From assembly GCA_000222875.2 (NCBI GenBank), contig AFRD01000026.1:62001-126000 (forward strand): DNA of 64,000 nt, in the 5' to 3' direction. Position numbers and translations under genes: made by a program. Positions 38,732 to 50,163 of this stretch are shown piece by piece. Each line of letters opens with the position of its first letter. The first letter of the stretch is position 1. Source of the DNA: Periglandula ipomoeae IasaF13. Lineage: Eukaryota > Ascomycota > Sordariomycetes > Hypocreales > Clavicipitaceae. The notes below the pieces were generated by a model. That model was not told the origin of the DNA, did no database searches, and saw nothing but the letters and a program-made list of their open reading frames with translations.

Positions 38732-39796
38732 ATGTTGACCACGCTGTATTTCGCGGCGCTCCTGCTAGCCCAGGTGTCATTCTGTCAGGAGTGGCTATCC
38801 GATCCGCGCACAAATCTCCGCCCAAATAACATTACGGGATTACCCTATTACTTCTATCGCTGGACAGGCTCGTGAGTCTTATGCCACTTGTTTGGGTAGA
38901 GGACATGCCGTCCATTGCTTACTGGTCACTGTAGGTATTACAATGGCTCAACAACAATTCGCATAGAGCCCCAAGAGTTTGAGGATGACACAGACAAAGA
39001 CACAGTTGTCTCTCATCCTGTCGAAACGACCTACGAGAACTCCATTCTCGCGATTGTTAAATCGAACATATACGTGAAGGACCAAAACGAGCTCACATTC
39101 TCCCTGAGATACTGTGATAAAAACCTTAATATCACGCCTGCAAACGATATCGCAGATGGCCCGATTAATTCTATTCAGAACATTGATTCTGTGGAGTAAG
39201 TCGACAGTACATTAGGCTTTATAGCGGAACCTACCCTGACAACCAGTAGCATGAATAGATACTCTCAACCAAGTGGAACAAGCCCGCCATATTGGCAGCT
39301 CAACAGTTCCCATTTGACGGAAACATCTTATTCGTTTACAGGCTACCGAAACTTCACTGTGCTTCAAAGCCTTATGTTTAACTGCTCGGAGTGCCTTTCC
39401 AGCGCAGAGTTTCGTGGCAGCATGCTCAACCCTTCCCGGAGAAGTAGTGGGGGAATCTCACTAAACGTCACCAGTTTCCCATTCGTGAGAGGACAATTAA
39501 ACAACCGTTCTGCCTCCTTGAGGATAACTGGCACATTTGTTGGCGGTGATCGGCCGAAGGACAAGACCTCCAACAATGTCCATTTAGGCGGGCCCATCAC
39601 CATCACCTTCCTTGGCGAGATCGATGAACTCCGGTCAGACTACCTGCTGCCGAGCAATAATGGAACACCTTCGTGGAATAAGACGCTTGGATACGAGAAG
39701 CAGCTTTATAAGAATAATGGCGTAGCCATGTTGACTGGAAAGCTGGCATTGTGGGGGTACATCCTTGCCTTCGTTGTGACTTTCTGCAGCCTATAG
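38732..39796 (+). CDS. Secreted N-glycosylated surface protein, unknown function
   Basis: Three exons, 38732-38871, 38935-39195 and 39247-39796, join across 63- and 51-nt introns (GTGAGT...TGTAG; GTAAGT...CCAG) to 316 residues. ATG 38732 is chosen because it starts a signal peptide (MLTTLYFAALLLAQVSFC); the frame is open 18 codons further upstream. The mature protein has about ten N-glycosylation sequons (NIT, NGS, NSS, NFT, NCS, NVT, NRS, NGT, NKT) and few Cys. The C-terminus is hydrophobic (LALWGYILAFVVTFCSL), suggesting a GPI signal or a membrane anchor. Family not recognised. All three exons are in consistent phase with no internal stop. Confidence 0.68.
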
Positions 39797-40250
39797 ACTT
39801 CGACAAAGTACAAGAACGCTTTCCAAAGGAATAAGGAGCTAATTCTTCTTCTTCGGAAGTTATTTCAATGTCGGTGCAGTTATTTGTGGTTGGATATACG
39901 GCCTGCACTCTATCAAAGCTAGACATTTGAGTATGTGCAGTAACCTCCGTAACAACATACTCCGTAATAAAGATCTGGTGTCCAGTATCCAGTGTCTTTT
40001 GCTGTTCGGTAGAGTTATTAACAGCATTATTCCAAGCGTATCACCAGTGTACCTTCTCTAAAAGCACCAAGGCGACCAACAGTAACAAAAGCAATCAATA
40101 GAGCACACACAGCTATGTCGATTTTCAATCTGTCCACGCACTTCGAACCTTTTCATGATTCTCTTGAACTTGTATATGTTAAAGACTTATACCTAAGCTA
40201 AAGCTGAGTTCGTATACTGCAGAGATAGTATCTTTATGAGCAGGACTAAT
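39797..40250. other. Region downstream of the PKS relic
   Basis: In a typical CMet-containing non-reducing PKS, a thioesterase or reductase domain would be encoded here. I find no thioesterase GxSxG and no Rossmann-type reductase motif in any minus-strand frame. Confidence 0.5.
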
Positions 40251-43200
40251 CTAATACGCAATAATGATCTTACAAATTTTTGACTCCTCGCTTTTTCCTT
40301 GTGTCCAATCTACCTTTCCAAATCCTGCCTTTGTCAACGTTTGCTTCCATTCGTCCTCATTCATGAGTGCATGACTCCGTCCATCCTGGAAAGCCCACCA
40401 TCCATCAAGTAGCCCAAAAGTAATGTCTAGAAGGTAGTAGTTCTTCCGAGTATACTCGACAAGAGCAAGAATACCTCCGCTCTTGAGTAGCGTCCTAATG
40501 TTCCTCGTGCTTTCACAAGCATCGGGTGTTGCGTGAACAACATTAGTCGCAATGACCAAATCATAGTAACCCTTAATGTCTTTCGGACATTCAGTAATAT
40601 CAAGCGTTCGAAATTTCACGAACTGATAGTCTCGCAATTTAGTCTTGGCTGCTGAGACGAATGATGGCGAGATATCGGAGAAGGTGTATTCAACGGGAAC
40701 ACCAAGCTTAGCCAGACTCCTTACAACTGGAATAGATGTTCCGCAGGTACCGCCTCCAATTTCGAGTATGCGAACTGTTCCTTGGATGTTTCGTACACCA
40801 AAGATTTTGCTGATAAAACTGACAAGTTGCTGTGAAACAGCCGACTGTATCGGTGCGTTCAAGTATTGATCAGTCATCAGTGCGCGCCTCTCGGGTGTAC
40901 CGAACAGCACAGTCAATGCATCTGATCGCCCTGATAAACAGTCGCCTAGATTTGAACCAATGGCGTACATCAACTCGTGTTTGGAGGCAAACTGCGGAAA
41001 GTTGGTTTGCAATTGATTGAATACGTCGGATGATAATCGATTGGGAACAGTCTTTGCGGTGCGAATCCAATGACTGCCGGACTGAGCGATGAGACCCTCA
41101 TCTTGAAGAACAGCCAGGAAGCGAAGTGAAAGCCTTCTATGCTTGGGAAGGTGAGGAATATCGGGTATCATTGTACTCGTGCCCAGAAGGGCGAGATCAC
41201 ATCCCAGTTTCGCAAATGCTTCCACGATATGAGCAACTATCAAACTTGTCTGAAGGTGATGAATCTGCGAGAAGAAATTTTCACATCCTGTTGTCTTTGC
41301 GAATTTGTCAAATTCATCTCGAATTTTGTCGAACGACGAAGCTATGGTCTGGCGTGATACTACAGGTAGCTGCGTATGTGTGAATGAGCTATTTATAACT
41401 TTGCAATCTTCCTCATCTGCCGATAGTTGCGTATCAGGGGTGGAGCCGGCTAATGAAGAAGTAATGGATTCGGCAATATTCGAATCATCACTCTGTACTT
41501 GTACAGTACTGCGCAGATCATGCGAAAAACCGCCGTTCATGCTGCTGATCAGGTCACAAAGGGACCCGACATCCGTGACAGCCTCGAAATCTCGGACGCC
41601 GATACTGATAGAAAACGCCTTGCTGATCTCCTCAGCGACTTCCATGCCCATTAAAGAGTCAATACCCAGGTCAGGAATAAGAACATCATCCCGTATGGCA
41701 TCGCGGTCAATATCTGCGACACGAAAGAGTAAATCGTAGAGTGACTTGGTGATGCTAGATGAGTTGGGAGCCTGCAATCGTGGAGGGTGGCTGACAACCG
41801 GGTTAGAATCAGGTACGGTCTCGATATCAGGCTCAGTTGCCCGATCCGCGTCCAAGTCTTCCGAATGGTTGTCTTCATGTACTAATGCTGACTGTGGTAT
41901 TGTCCCGCCGAGCGCTCGTTGCAGAGACTTGATCTGCACTCGCTTGTGACAAACATCCAAGATGATCGCACAGAGCTTCCCAGTTGAAGAGTCAAAAGCA
42001 AAGACATCACCAGTTATCTCTGCCTCTCCCAGCCCAGAAAAGCTAACATAGATAGCCCAATTGGTATCTTCAACTGCTGACCAATTGGTGTCATTGGAAA
42101 AAGTGCTGTCCTATTCCCGTACTTATGTATATCTCATCGTCTTTGGGATCTTGCAGACTGTTCAAACAAATCAAAGGGACTTGGAGAAAGCTCTCAACAG
42201 CCATAAATGGACTTTCAATGGATGTGCGCAAGTACCCCGCTGCTTCATCGCCTTTGATAGATACTTCTTTGACCCCTTGCTGTGAGCGAGGTATTTGGAA
42301 CAAACTTCCTAGACTCTTGTACACAGCTTTTCCTTTGACAGAGTCTATGTCATCGTCTGTCATCAGACTGCGAATCTTCCCCATATTGACGAGTCTTTGA
42401 AAACGAGAAAACTCTTTCTGGGACGTCTCCTTGCTTGCTTGTGGTGCATTGACAGTACCACTGATATATTCTACACTCGAACTTGACTTGTCCGAGAGAA
42501 CGAATGACCATGACCGTGCGGTATCTGCTCCAGCAATTTTCAGATGAAAATCATTGTCTGGATTGGCCAGTACTGGTGCTTGCATCGTTAAACTGCGCAA
42601 ATGGTAGACTAAAGGGCGCTTTTCAGGCCCCTCTTGAACGCAGCTGATTGCCTTTGAAACGATTTGCAAGACGGATGATATTGGGCAGAAGGAAACACCA
42701 AGCATACTGTACTCTGAGCACATGTGGTTCCACTCTTCAGATCGGGTATTTATGAGATATTCCCCTCCATCTTGACTTTTTTGAACCAATTGTAGTAACT
42801 GAGACTGCACCGAATGAGTTGAAGTGACAGCTGCCGATGCTGGTATGTTTGCTTCAACCCAGTCCAGCCAGTGACGTGACTTTTCGAACTGGTAAGGGGG
42901 AAGATTCAATGTTCCGAACTCGTGGTGCTGGATGTTGTGGAAGGGCCAGAACTGAACGGCTAGGCCAAGTCTCCAAAGCTCTGCTGTTAATTCTGCCAAT
43001 GGTTTCAAGGAAGAAGTTGAGGCAAGACTTGCTGACAGGATGTCGTGTGACGAAGATTCGGCGCTGAGCGCCCTTCTTAATAACGAATTTCCAGAGCCAG
43101 AACCCACTTCTAGCCAGGTGCAGGGACCAAGTTCGTCTGAAATTCGCTTCGTTGCCTCATAGAAATACACTGGCTCTCGGAGATGAGATGCAACAAGGTC

Positions 43201-45531
43201 AGGTGTTACGCGTGGCCAACGCCTAAATTGAGAGCACGTTTCCAAGGGTATCTCTGGATCATGATAGGTAAGCCCCTCCGCAATTTGCTGAAGAGATGCG
43301 ACCAAAGAATCTGTCATAGCGGAGTGGAAGGCATTGGTAACTTGCAGCCTTTTCCAACGAAGGCCTGTCGGTGATGACTTCAGTACAGCATCTAGAGCAT
43401 CCACTGAAGAGCTAGTGCCGGCTAGAACGAAACTTTGCGTTCCATTGTAACAGGCAATTTCGAGGTCCAACTCATCATGTTGCTTAACAAGATCATCCAC
43501 CATGCCAAGTTCCGCTTCGACGGCAATCATTGCACCTGGATCATTCCCCCACTCGTTTTGGATGAGACCGGCACGCCGAGTTACCAAGCGGAGACCGTCC
43601 TCCAGAGACAGAACCTGAGACACAGAGAGCTGTGAGTTGTCCAAAGCTATGTCCAACAAGTCTGGAGGGCTTGAGACCACAGTCGATCCAAGACTTTGCG
43701 CTGGCGTATTGCTCAGAGAATAGTACTGCATGGAGCAGAACCAGGTCATCGTGTGCATTCGACTCGAAGATGTGAGGGTAAAGACTTGGGGCTCCAATGG
43801 TGCGCAATATTGCGTCACAGTCATCAAGGTGCTTCCGGAAGATCGTAGCTGAGTCGTAAAATGCTCGAGGCACATAAGTTGTCCGCCCTGTTTGTCCACC
43901 AAAGAACAACACTAACGGCTTCTCTTTCTTATATTGTAACAAAGAAGTCTTGGAACCTGTGGTTTGAAGGAATAGTTTGAGCTCTTCAAGAGACGAGACA
44001 ACCCCCTGCGCTCTAAGGGGTAACTTTGGGTTCCTGCGACGGCTTAAATGGTAACAAACATCAGCCGCTAGATGATCATCTACTTGGCCCCGGCGGTGGA
44101 TGAAATCAAGCAGCTTGACTCGAGACTCGATTGGCTAAAAGCATTGATTGAAAGAGGTAGGAAAGAATTGGAAGTAGAACTTGAGGTCTTGTCAGTGAGC
44201 CTGGAAGTCACATGTGGTGGCTGAGTGATGACCATCACTGCGTTAGTTCCTGAAGCTCCGTAGTTGTTTACACAAGCCGCCTTCAGTTTCGTACTCCATG
44301 GAAGCTTTGTACTTGCTATGGCCATTCCGTACGGCTCCAGAGGAGGTATCGCTGGATTGATTTTGCGAAGCAATGCCTGTGGTGGAATGAAGCCTTTTTG
44401 CATCATCAAGATGACCTTGATCAGCCCCGATAGCCCAGAGGTGGCCTCAGTATGTCCGATATTACTCTTGAGGGATCCTAGATAAGTCGTCCCTTTAGTT
44501 TGTCTTGATGTATCACCGAAAACTCCACGAATACTTCCAGCTTCAATTGGATCACCTAGCGCTGTGCCGGTACCATGAGCCTCAACATATGAAACATGTC
44601 CAGGCGTCAAACCAGCTAGTCGCAAAGCCTTCCGGTATAGGTTCATCTGAGAAGGCCCATGCGGGACAGTAATGGAAGATTCATTGTAATTTTGGTTGAC
44701 AGCTGTCGATGCGATTACCCCCAAAATTGGATCACCATCCTCAATCGCTAAAGACAGCTTCTTCAAAACAACGACGGCAACACCTTCTCCACGGCAGTAT
44801 CCATCAGCGGCAGTGTCGAATGACTTTGATGCACCCGTGGGACTGGTAAATTGCCCGCATGCGAGATTTTGGAACGTGTCAGGGCTAACAAAGATGTTTG
44901 TAGCTCCGGCCACTGCACCGCTGCATTCACCCCTTGCTACAGCTTGGCATGCCAGATGAACAGCGGTACCCAATGCCGCACACGCAGTGTCAGACATAAG
45001 TGCAGGGCCAGTCCAACGAAAATAATGACTCAACTTTCCCGCTATGAACGGACGGATCGACCCAGTCAGGGAGGATGCAGAGGGAGGATGGCAGGCCACA
45101 TTTTCCGCGTACTCGTTCGTGCATGTAGCAAAGTAGCATCCTATGTCCCGTTCCGTCTCTGCAGAATCACATGAGAAGTAACCACTTGACTCTAATGCTT
45201 GATATGTTACTTGAAGAGCGAGCCTCTGCTGCGGGTCCATAAACGTAGCCTCGCGGCTCGGGACCTTAAAGAATTTGTGGTCGAACGCGTCCACGTCATC
45301 GATCGTGTTTGCTTTGAACTTCCTTGAGTAGGACCTTTTCTCGAAGCGAGACTCTGGAAATCGATCCTTGGGGAGGTCACGGCATAATGACGTTCCCGTT
45401 TCAAGGATCTCCCAGAGTTCTTCTACCGACTCTGCACCAGCAAACTTGCATGCCATACCAGTCACCGCAACAGCGCAGTCCTGGTATGATAGAGAAGAAG
45501 GGATGTCGGTCGTCGAGCAGGTTCCTGCATC
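40251..45531 (-). pseudogene. Non-reducing polyketide synthase relic (KS-AT-PT-ACP-CMet)
   Basis: Iterative fungal PKS on the minus strand. KS: AVTGMACKFAGAES, FMDPQQRLALQ, active-site DTACAALG (Cys codon 44980-44982), EAHGTGT, SNIGHTEATSG. AT: LVLFFGGQTGR and GHSFGQLTAL (Ser codon 43646-43648). PT (product template) follows the AT, about 42800-41970. ACP: DLGIDSLMGMEV (phosphopantetheine Ser codon 41655-41657). C-methyltransferase: VRILEIGGGTCGT, FSDISPSFV, ATNVVHAT, ending at 40251. Three frameshifts break the chain: about 44115 (SLES into VKLLDFIHRRG), about 43610 in AT (CVSGS into LSLEDG) and about 42110 in PT (ISTGI into DSTFSND). The PT position that is usually His in the conserved GHxV motif is Tyr (42709-42711). 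No release domain (TE/R) follows, and a SAT domain is not recognisable upstream. It cannot make a full synthase as read. Confidence 0.88.
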
Positions 45532-45897
45532 TTAACCACGTGGAAGATTGCTGCTGTACAGGTCATCCATGTTACTGGCGAAGACAGTGCAGATAATGAT
45601 ATACAAATGTCGCAGCGCCGTGCGTAGAACAGAGGTTTCGGAGTAACTAGGAAGTTGGATATGTTGAGGCGAAGCTAGACTGATCGGAGAGAATCTAAAA
45701 CCCAGTCTGCATATTTTGAAGTGATTAGGTGCAGATGGCCTGGCAGTATTGTGGAAATCCGGAGGTTGCAGGAAGAGCGTTCCAGCTGGCAGGGAATCAC
45801 GATAACGGTAAGAGCCGCAGGCCAATTCGTCTAATTCAGCCACAGAAAGAACTCGAGGGGCCGTGCGAACTCTCATTGCATCTAGCAAACACATCAA
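45532..45897 (-). pseudogene. Possible SAT-KS linker remnant of the PKS
   Basis: This 121-codon frame is in the same minus-strand phase as the KS and is separated from it only by TAA at 45532-45534. Reading through gives MDDLYSSNLPRG, stop, DAGTCSTTDIPSSLSYQD, then the KS start. IQLPSYSETSVLRTALRHLY is reminiscent of the C-terminal part of starter-unit acyltransferase domains. A whole SAT of about 350 residues is not present, and I see no acyltransferase active-site motif. TAA could derive from CAA. It could also be chance. Confidence 0.35.
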
Positions 45898-47240
45898 GTG
45901 GCACTATCTACTCGGCTATTCACTGTAGCAAACAGCATACCAAATGCAGGGGTAGTCGGATAGTCCAATACCGAAACACATAGGAAGGATCAGCGTAATC
46001 CCTCCATTGCCACACCGTAAGACTGGGCTTCTCCGTATTATCGTAAGCTGAGGATCTCGCGGCTTATATCTATTTCATCGTCACGATGAATTCTTCCGCT
46101 GGAAGTTGGGTATAGGGCTGTGCTTCTGATATTTAATCCCCGATAATAACCATAGCCTGAGCGAGCCATGTTGCACCACGAGAGCTTCATTATTGTCTGG
46201 GCACAATGTAATATTTGGTGCCCCCGTGCTCTCTCAAAACTCTCCGTAACGGCAGGTTAATTGGCAACGAGGGTCGCCACGTTCATCCATGAGAGTCTGG
46301 TTGTGCGATGCTGCAGACCATGGTCCATTGGTGGAATTGCGGCTGTTGGTCCCATAGCGGAAACGCATGGCAGGCATCTCCATCTCCCTGATCCGCCTTA
46401 CCAGCTTCATTGTGGTACAGTTCTGGTTGGACATCTGTTCTTTTTTTCGCTGCTGGGCGGAACGCTACAGGGGTTCCTGAGATTCTCACGCGATAAATGG
46501 GGTCCGCTTTCTGTGCTAATGCAGTAGGAATCATCTTAGGAAGAGACCGAGCCGCTATTGGGTCTGTTAAAATTGGACAATGCACGGTAATGCGGCACAA
46601 GCGAGCCTTCCAAGACTGCATTCCACATCTGGAAGGATCTTATGATACCTGGTTTGTTGCATTATGTAGCGATCGGCATCATCCTTCAACGTAACGCAAT
46701 CGTCCAATTAGCCAGCTTCCTCATCGCGCAACTAAAGACAAGGTGGGAATGGCCTCGAAACGGAAGTTCTGGTGGACCAGAATACATATCCACAGAGTCG
46801 CAGTACACTCATACATACACTCACTAGCCTCGGGGGTTTCTCGTCAGCCACGTTGGCAAGGAGGGCAGCCGGTCATTTTCTGCTTGATGTGGGTGACCAG
46901 CTGAAGGATCCCAACCCCAGCCCCTAGCTCAGGCCTTCTGCATATGCAGCCATCAATGGGCAAAATGGGCAAAATGGGGCATTGTCCTGTAGATCCGCAA
47001 AGCAGCATGTGTTGTGCAACATGGAGAGTAACAATAGTGGACTGCTGATCAAAACATGGCCCAACCAACAAATGTGCACTCAGCACTGGCGGCGATAAAT
47101 TAAGATAGCAATGGATCCTCCAGTGCTCTGCCCTCTTCTTCAATTGGAGCAAACCAAGAAAGCTTCTACTTGTTGCGCGACCCTCTTTCGAGAAGCATTG
47201 TTTCATCTCGAGCGTTGACTAGATCTTCCCGACCGCCAAG
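45898..47240. other. Intergenic between PKS and dehydratase relics
   Basis: 1.3 kb with frames under about 120 codons, none recognised. Missing SAT sequence was looked for here on the minus strand and not seen. The right half probably served as promoter for the dehydratase gene. Confidence 0.45.
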
Positions 47241-47791
47241 ATGACTACAGATATTGCACTGTCCGGTTCGATCCAGCCAATCCAAAATCCATTTGGGCAG
47301 AACATTTAATTGACTCGTAAGCAGACTATCTTGAAATTCGCAACATTGCCTTTGAATGGTCGGAAAGCTATGACAACAAAGATTGGGACCGTCTGAAACA
47401 ATGTCTGGCTCCGTCCGTCTGACTGGACTTCCGCAGCCTCCGTGGGGATCTACACGAGAATTTGTCGCCCGAAGAATATGCTGCTATTCTTTCCGGTCCC
47501 AAATTGCTCGGCAACAAGCTTCTTAAGACCCAGCATTTCTTAGGGGCGGCTAAATGGGAGCGATTGAGCGACGGTACGGTTCAGGTTGCGCATCAAATCC
47601 GTGTCGTCCACCAGCGCTATACTGCTGATGATTTCACGAATGTCGCAAACAAGGGACATGGTCATGGAGTGACGACTCACTGGTACAAGAAGATTGACGG
47701 TGCTTGGAAGCTGGAAGGAGTCGCTCCAAGCTTGGCGTGGGCTGAGTATGACTTGTTTGGCACGCTCGATCCCAAGGAGGGTGAGCCCTAG
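47241..47791 (+). pseudogene. Scytalone-dehydratase-like dehydratase with a nonsense codon
   Basis: Family members dehydrate polyketide-derived polyols such as scytalone in DHN-melanin synthesis, and related aromatics in other pathways. Exons 47241-47265 and 47325-47791 join over a 59-nt intron (GTTCGA...GCAG) to 164 codons. The join LSDYLEIRNIAFEWSESYD and KDWDRLKQCLAPSV matches the family N-terminus. Tyr-Asp of ESYD and the two catalytic His (TQHFLGAAKW and KGHGHGVTTHWYKKIDG) are present. TGA at 47420-47422 interrupts PSV|LDFRSL, where the family commonly has Arg; CGA to TGA explains it. LDFR also has Phe where the M. grisea enzyme has an active-site Tyr (IDYR). It lies beside the OMT and PKS relics, so it probably belonged to the same pathway. 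Confidence 0.82.
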
Positions 47792-47939
47792 ATTGAGGAG
47801 CAATTACTTTGACCCACGTTCCCTTACGCAACATCTTGGATAGAAGCTATAGCACTCATAATAGACTGTTCGGGCTTTAAACTCATACTGCAATCTCATG
47901 GTATCCGAATTTACGACCACACGTTTACCTATCTCAATG

Positions 47940-49261
47940 CTAGCCATTCCAAGACACTTCAATCATCGACAGCTTACACCCATCGGGCCTCACAATTCTC
48001 TCAATCAAGAACCTCTCGTCACTCAATCTTAAAACATGCTTGAACTCTTCCGCGGTTCTGTCCGTCCCATTCTAGATAGTCGCCATGATGAAGTCTTGCT
48101 GTAAGTTGAACTTGTTGGACAATTTCCTCACTGGGTCATCATCGAGCAGTGAGTCCCAAATCAGAACCCTGGAGCCCTTTCTCAGTCCTGGTATCAGATG
48201 GAGGAGAATAATAGAGGAATGATGGTTACTCCAGTTGTGTAGACACCGGCTGATCAAGTACGCATCCGGCAGGTTGTCGGGCACCTGGCTGTCCAGAAAA
48301 TTATGCGCCTCGAAAGTAATTCTGCCTTTTAGCTCAGACGGGAGCTGCTTACGGCCCTTCTCGATGACATGCGGGAGGTCTTGAATGGTGAAAGCCAGGT
48401 TCTGAGTCTTCGCGGCCAGAGCTTGGGAAATCTGGCCATACCCACCTCCAAGGTCGATGAGTCGAGAACCAGGCTTATCTATCTTGGACCAATCGAAAGC
48501 ATTGACAATGTCATTGAAGTTGAAGCCTTTGTCTTCAACACAATACTTCATTGCTGAATCGAAGCGATGCGCGCGTTCTGGCTCTTCGGCCAAGACGGTA
48601 AACAGGGAGCGTCCTCCATTGTTGAGACTGAATGCACTTTGATCGGGCTCTCCGGCATCATGACCATACTTCTCCCACGCGTCGATCAGCTTCAAGCTTG
48701 CGGGGCCGATGTCCTCAAGTTGAAGGCCGATGACACTGCGATAGCCTTCATCTTCGGCCAACAGCCTCGAGATGGCGGTATGGCAAACCCGACCTGGTTC
48801 AGGCTGATCGAATATGTTCAATGTGATGGCTGCTCGTACAGTGCGGACCACAAGCGATTTTTCCAGGCCACTAGTAGCCGCAATCTCTTCAAAGGTTGCA
48901 GTATCATCGAGGGGTACAGCAGACGCTAGTTTATATCGCCATATAATGCGCAGAATAAGTTGATCAATCCACTGCCGTGTCTCAGTTCGATCAGCAAGTA
49001 TGGTCACTTGTCACCCAGGGAAGAGAGAAAACGCACACCAAATGACATATCAAGTCCGGAAAATCTGGCACCTCTTGCGAGCTGTCTCAGAGTATGACTG
49101 GTATCGAGGAGATCCCAGCGCAGGCTCTGTGCATCATCCGGTAGCAATTGGAGTGTATCGACGTCGAAGGATGTTTGGGGTATGTTGTTCTGCTCAAGCG
49201 TCGCCTCGATTGCCTTGGCCTGGGCCAATAATTGCTCCGCCAAAGACACCAATGAAGGCAT
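47940..49261 (-). pseudogene. Class-I-like SAM O-methyltransferase with a C-terminal nonsense codon
   Basis: SAM-dependent O-methyltransferase of the plant-COMT-like fungal type, which would methylate a phenolic hydroxyl of the cluster product. Exons 49037-49261 and 47940-48971 join over a 65-nt intron (GTGCGT...GGCAG, branch CTGAT). An N-terminal dimerisation and winged-helix part (AVPLDDTATFEEIAATSGLEKSLV) is followed by the SAM motif SRLIDLGGGYGQISQALA, TIQDLPHVIE, and the catalytic-His segment RCLHNWSN. Translation stops at TAG 48072-48074 after FIMATI. The same frame continues for 43 residues as NGTDRTAEEFKHVLRL, ERFLIERIVRP and LSMIEVSWNG, matching the usual family end. CAG to TAG is likely. 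Loss of the last 43 residues removes the final strands of the Rossmann fold. Confidence 0.83.
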
Positions 49262-50163
49262 GGCGTAAATGCTACCAGATTTTATTCCTACCTGGGATCC
49301 TTGTACAGTGATTGATTAGACGGCGGCCGTTCTGTTGCAGAAATAGGTGATCATAGAGTTGCTAAGTTTTCCCAACCCCATGGGGAGAATGTAAGCACGA
49401 GACAATCCGTGACTCGATCACGTGGCTGCATCAATGTTCATAGCTTTGTTTTTCTTTGTTTGCTCCATCATGGCTTGTGAGATTACGCAGATGCTCAATC
49501 CGTGTCTTTGATCATCGTAAGACGCCATCACGGTCGGGTCCGTCACAACCCTGTCGAGGCGGAGGAGTCCAGCCTGATACATCGGCATGGCTTACAAGGA
49601 TTCTCAATCCACTTTTAGAAAAAGCTGGAAACGTAACCATCGGCCGTAATATCCTGAGGCCACGACGATGCTGCATTTGACCCTACCGCGATTAGGCAGA
49701 AAATGCAGACGATCTCCGTTTCATGGTTGGCTGGCGCATCCTGGAAGAAGGACGGGATGACTGAAGCGAGCTGTCCCACTCACACGGAAGAAAGCTCCAG
49801 TCTCTTCCTGGTCGAAACGGATGATGCTCCACCGATTGGAGTCCCCGACGTTGGTGGGTGGCATCGTCGCATCCTTCGTCGACGCTGCAAGCAAAACGAT
49901 TGTGGACCGGGGTCTGCAATGCTGCTCTACGAAACGAGGAAGGTCGACAGAATGATCTCTGCCATTCCTTATGCAAGATTCTTTACATGCGGTTATTCCC
50001 AGTCGATGGTGCATTCTGTTGGCCTCGGAGCTCCCGTTGAGGCTTCTACCATCTATAACATGTCTCAATTTCCCTCTTGGCCACCTTGGAACAAAAATGT
50101 TTTTTCTGGCTGGCGTTTTGACTTTTTCTTATAGCGATTTCCGACACATTCATTTGCGACGAT
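49262..50163. other. Intergenic between OMT and rhodopsin-domain relics
   Basis: Divergent spacing of 0.9 kb. A 143-codon plus frame at 49703-50134 and a 115-codon frame on the other strand overlap and neither is recognisable. Confidence 0.45.

Noticed and set aside
49703..50134. 143-codon frame between OMT and rhodopsin-domain relics
   Set aside because: No recognisable motif and an equally long frame overlaps it on the other strand.
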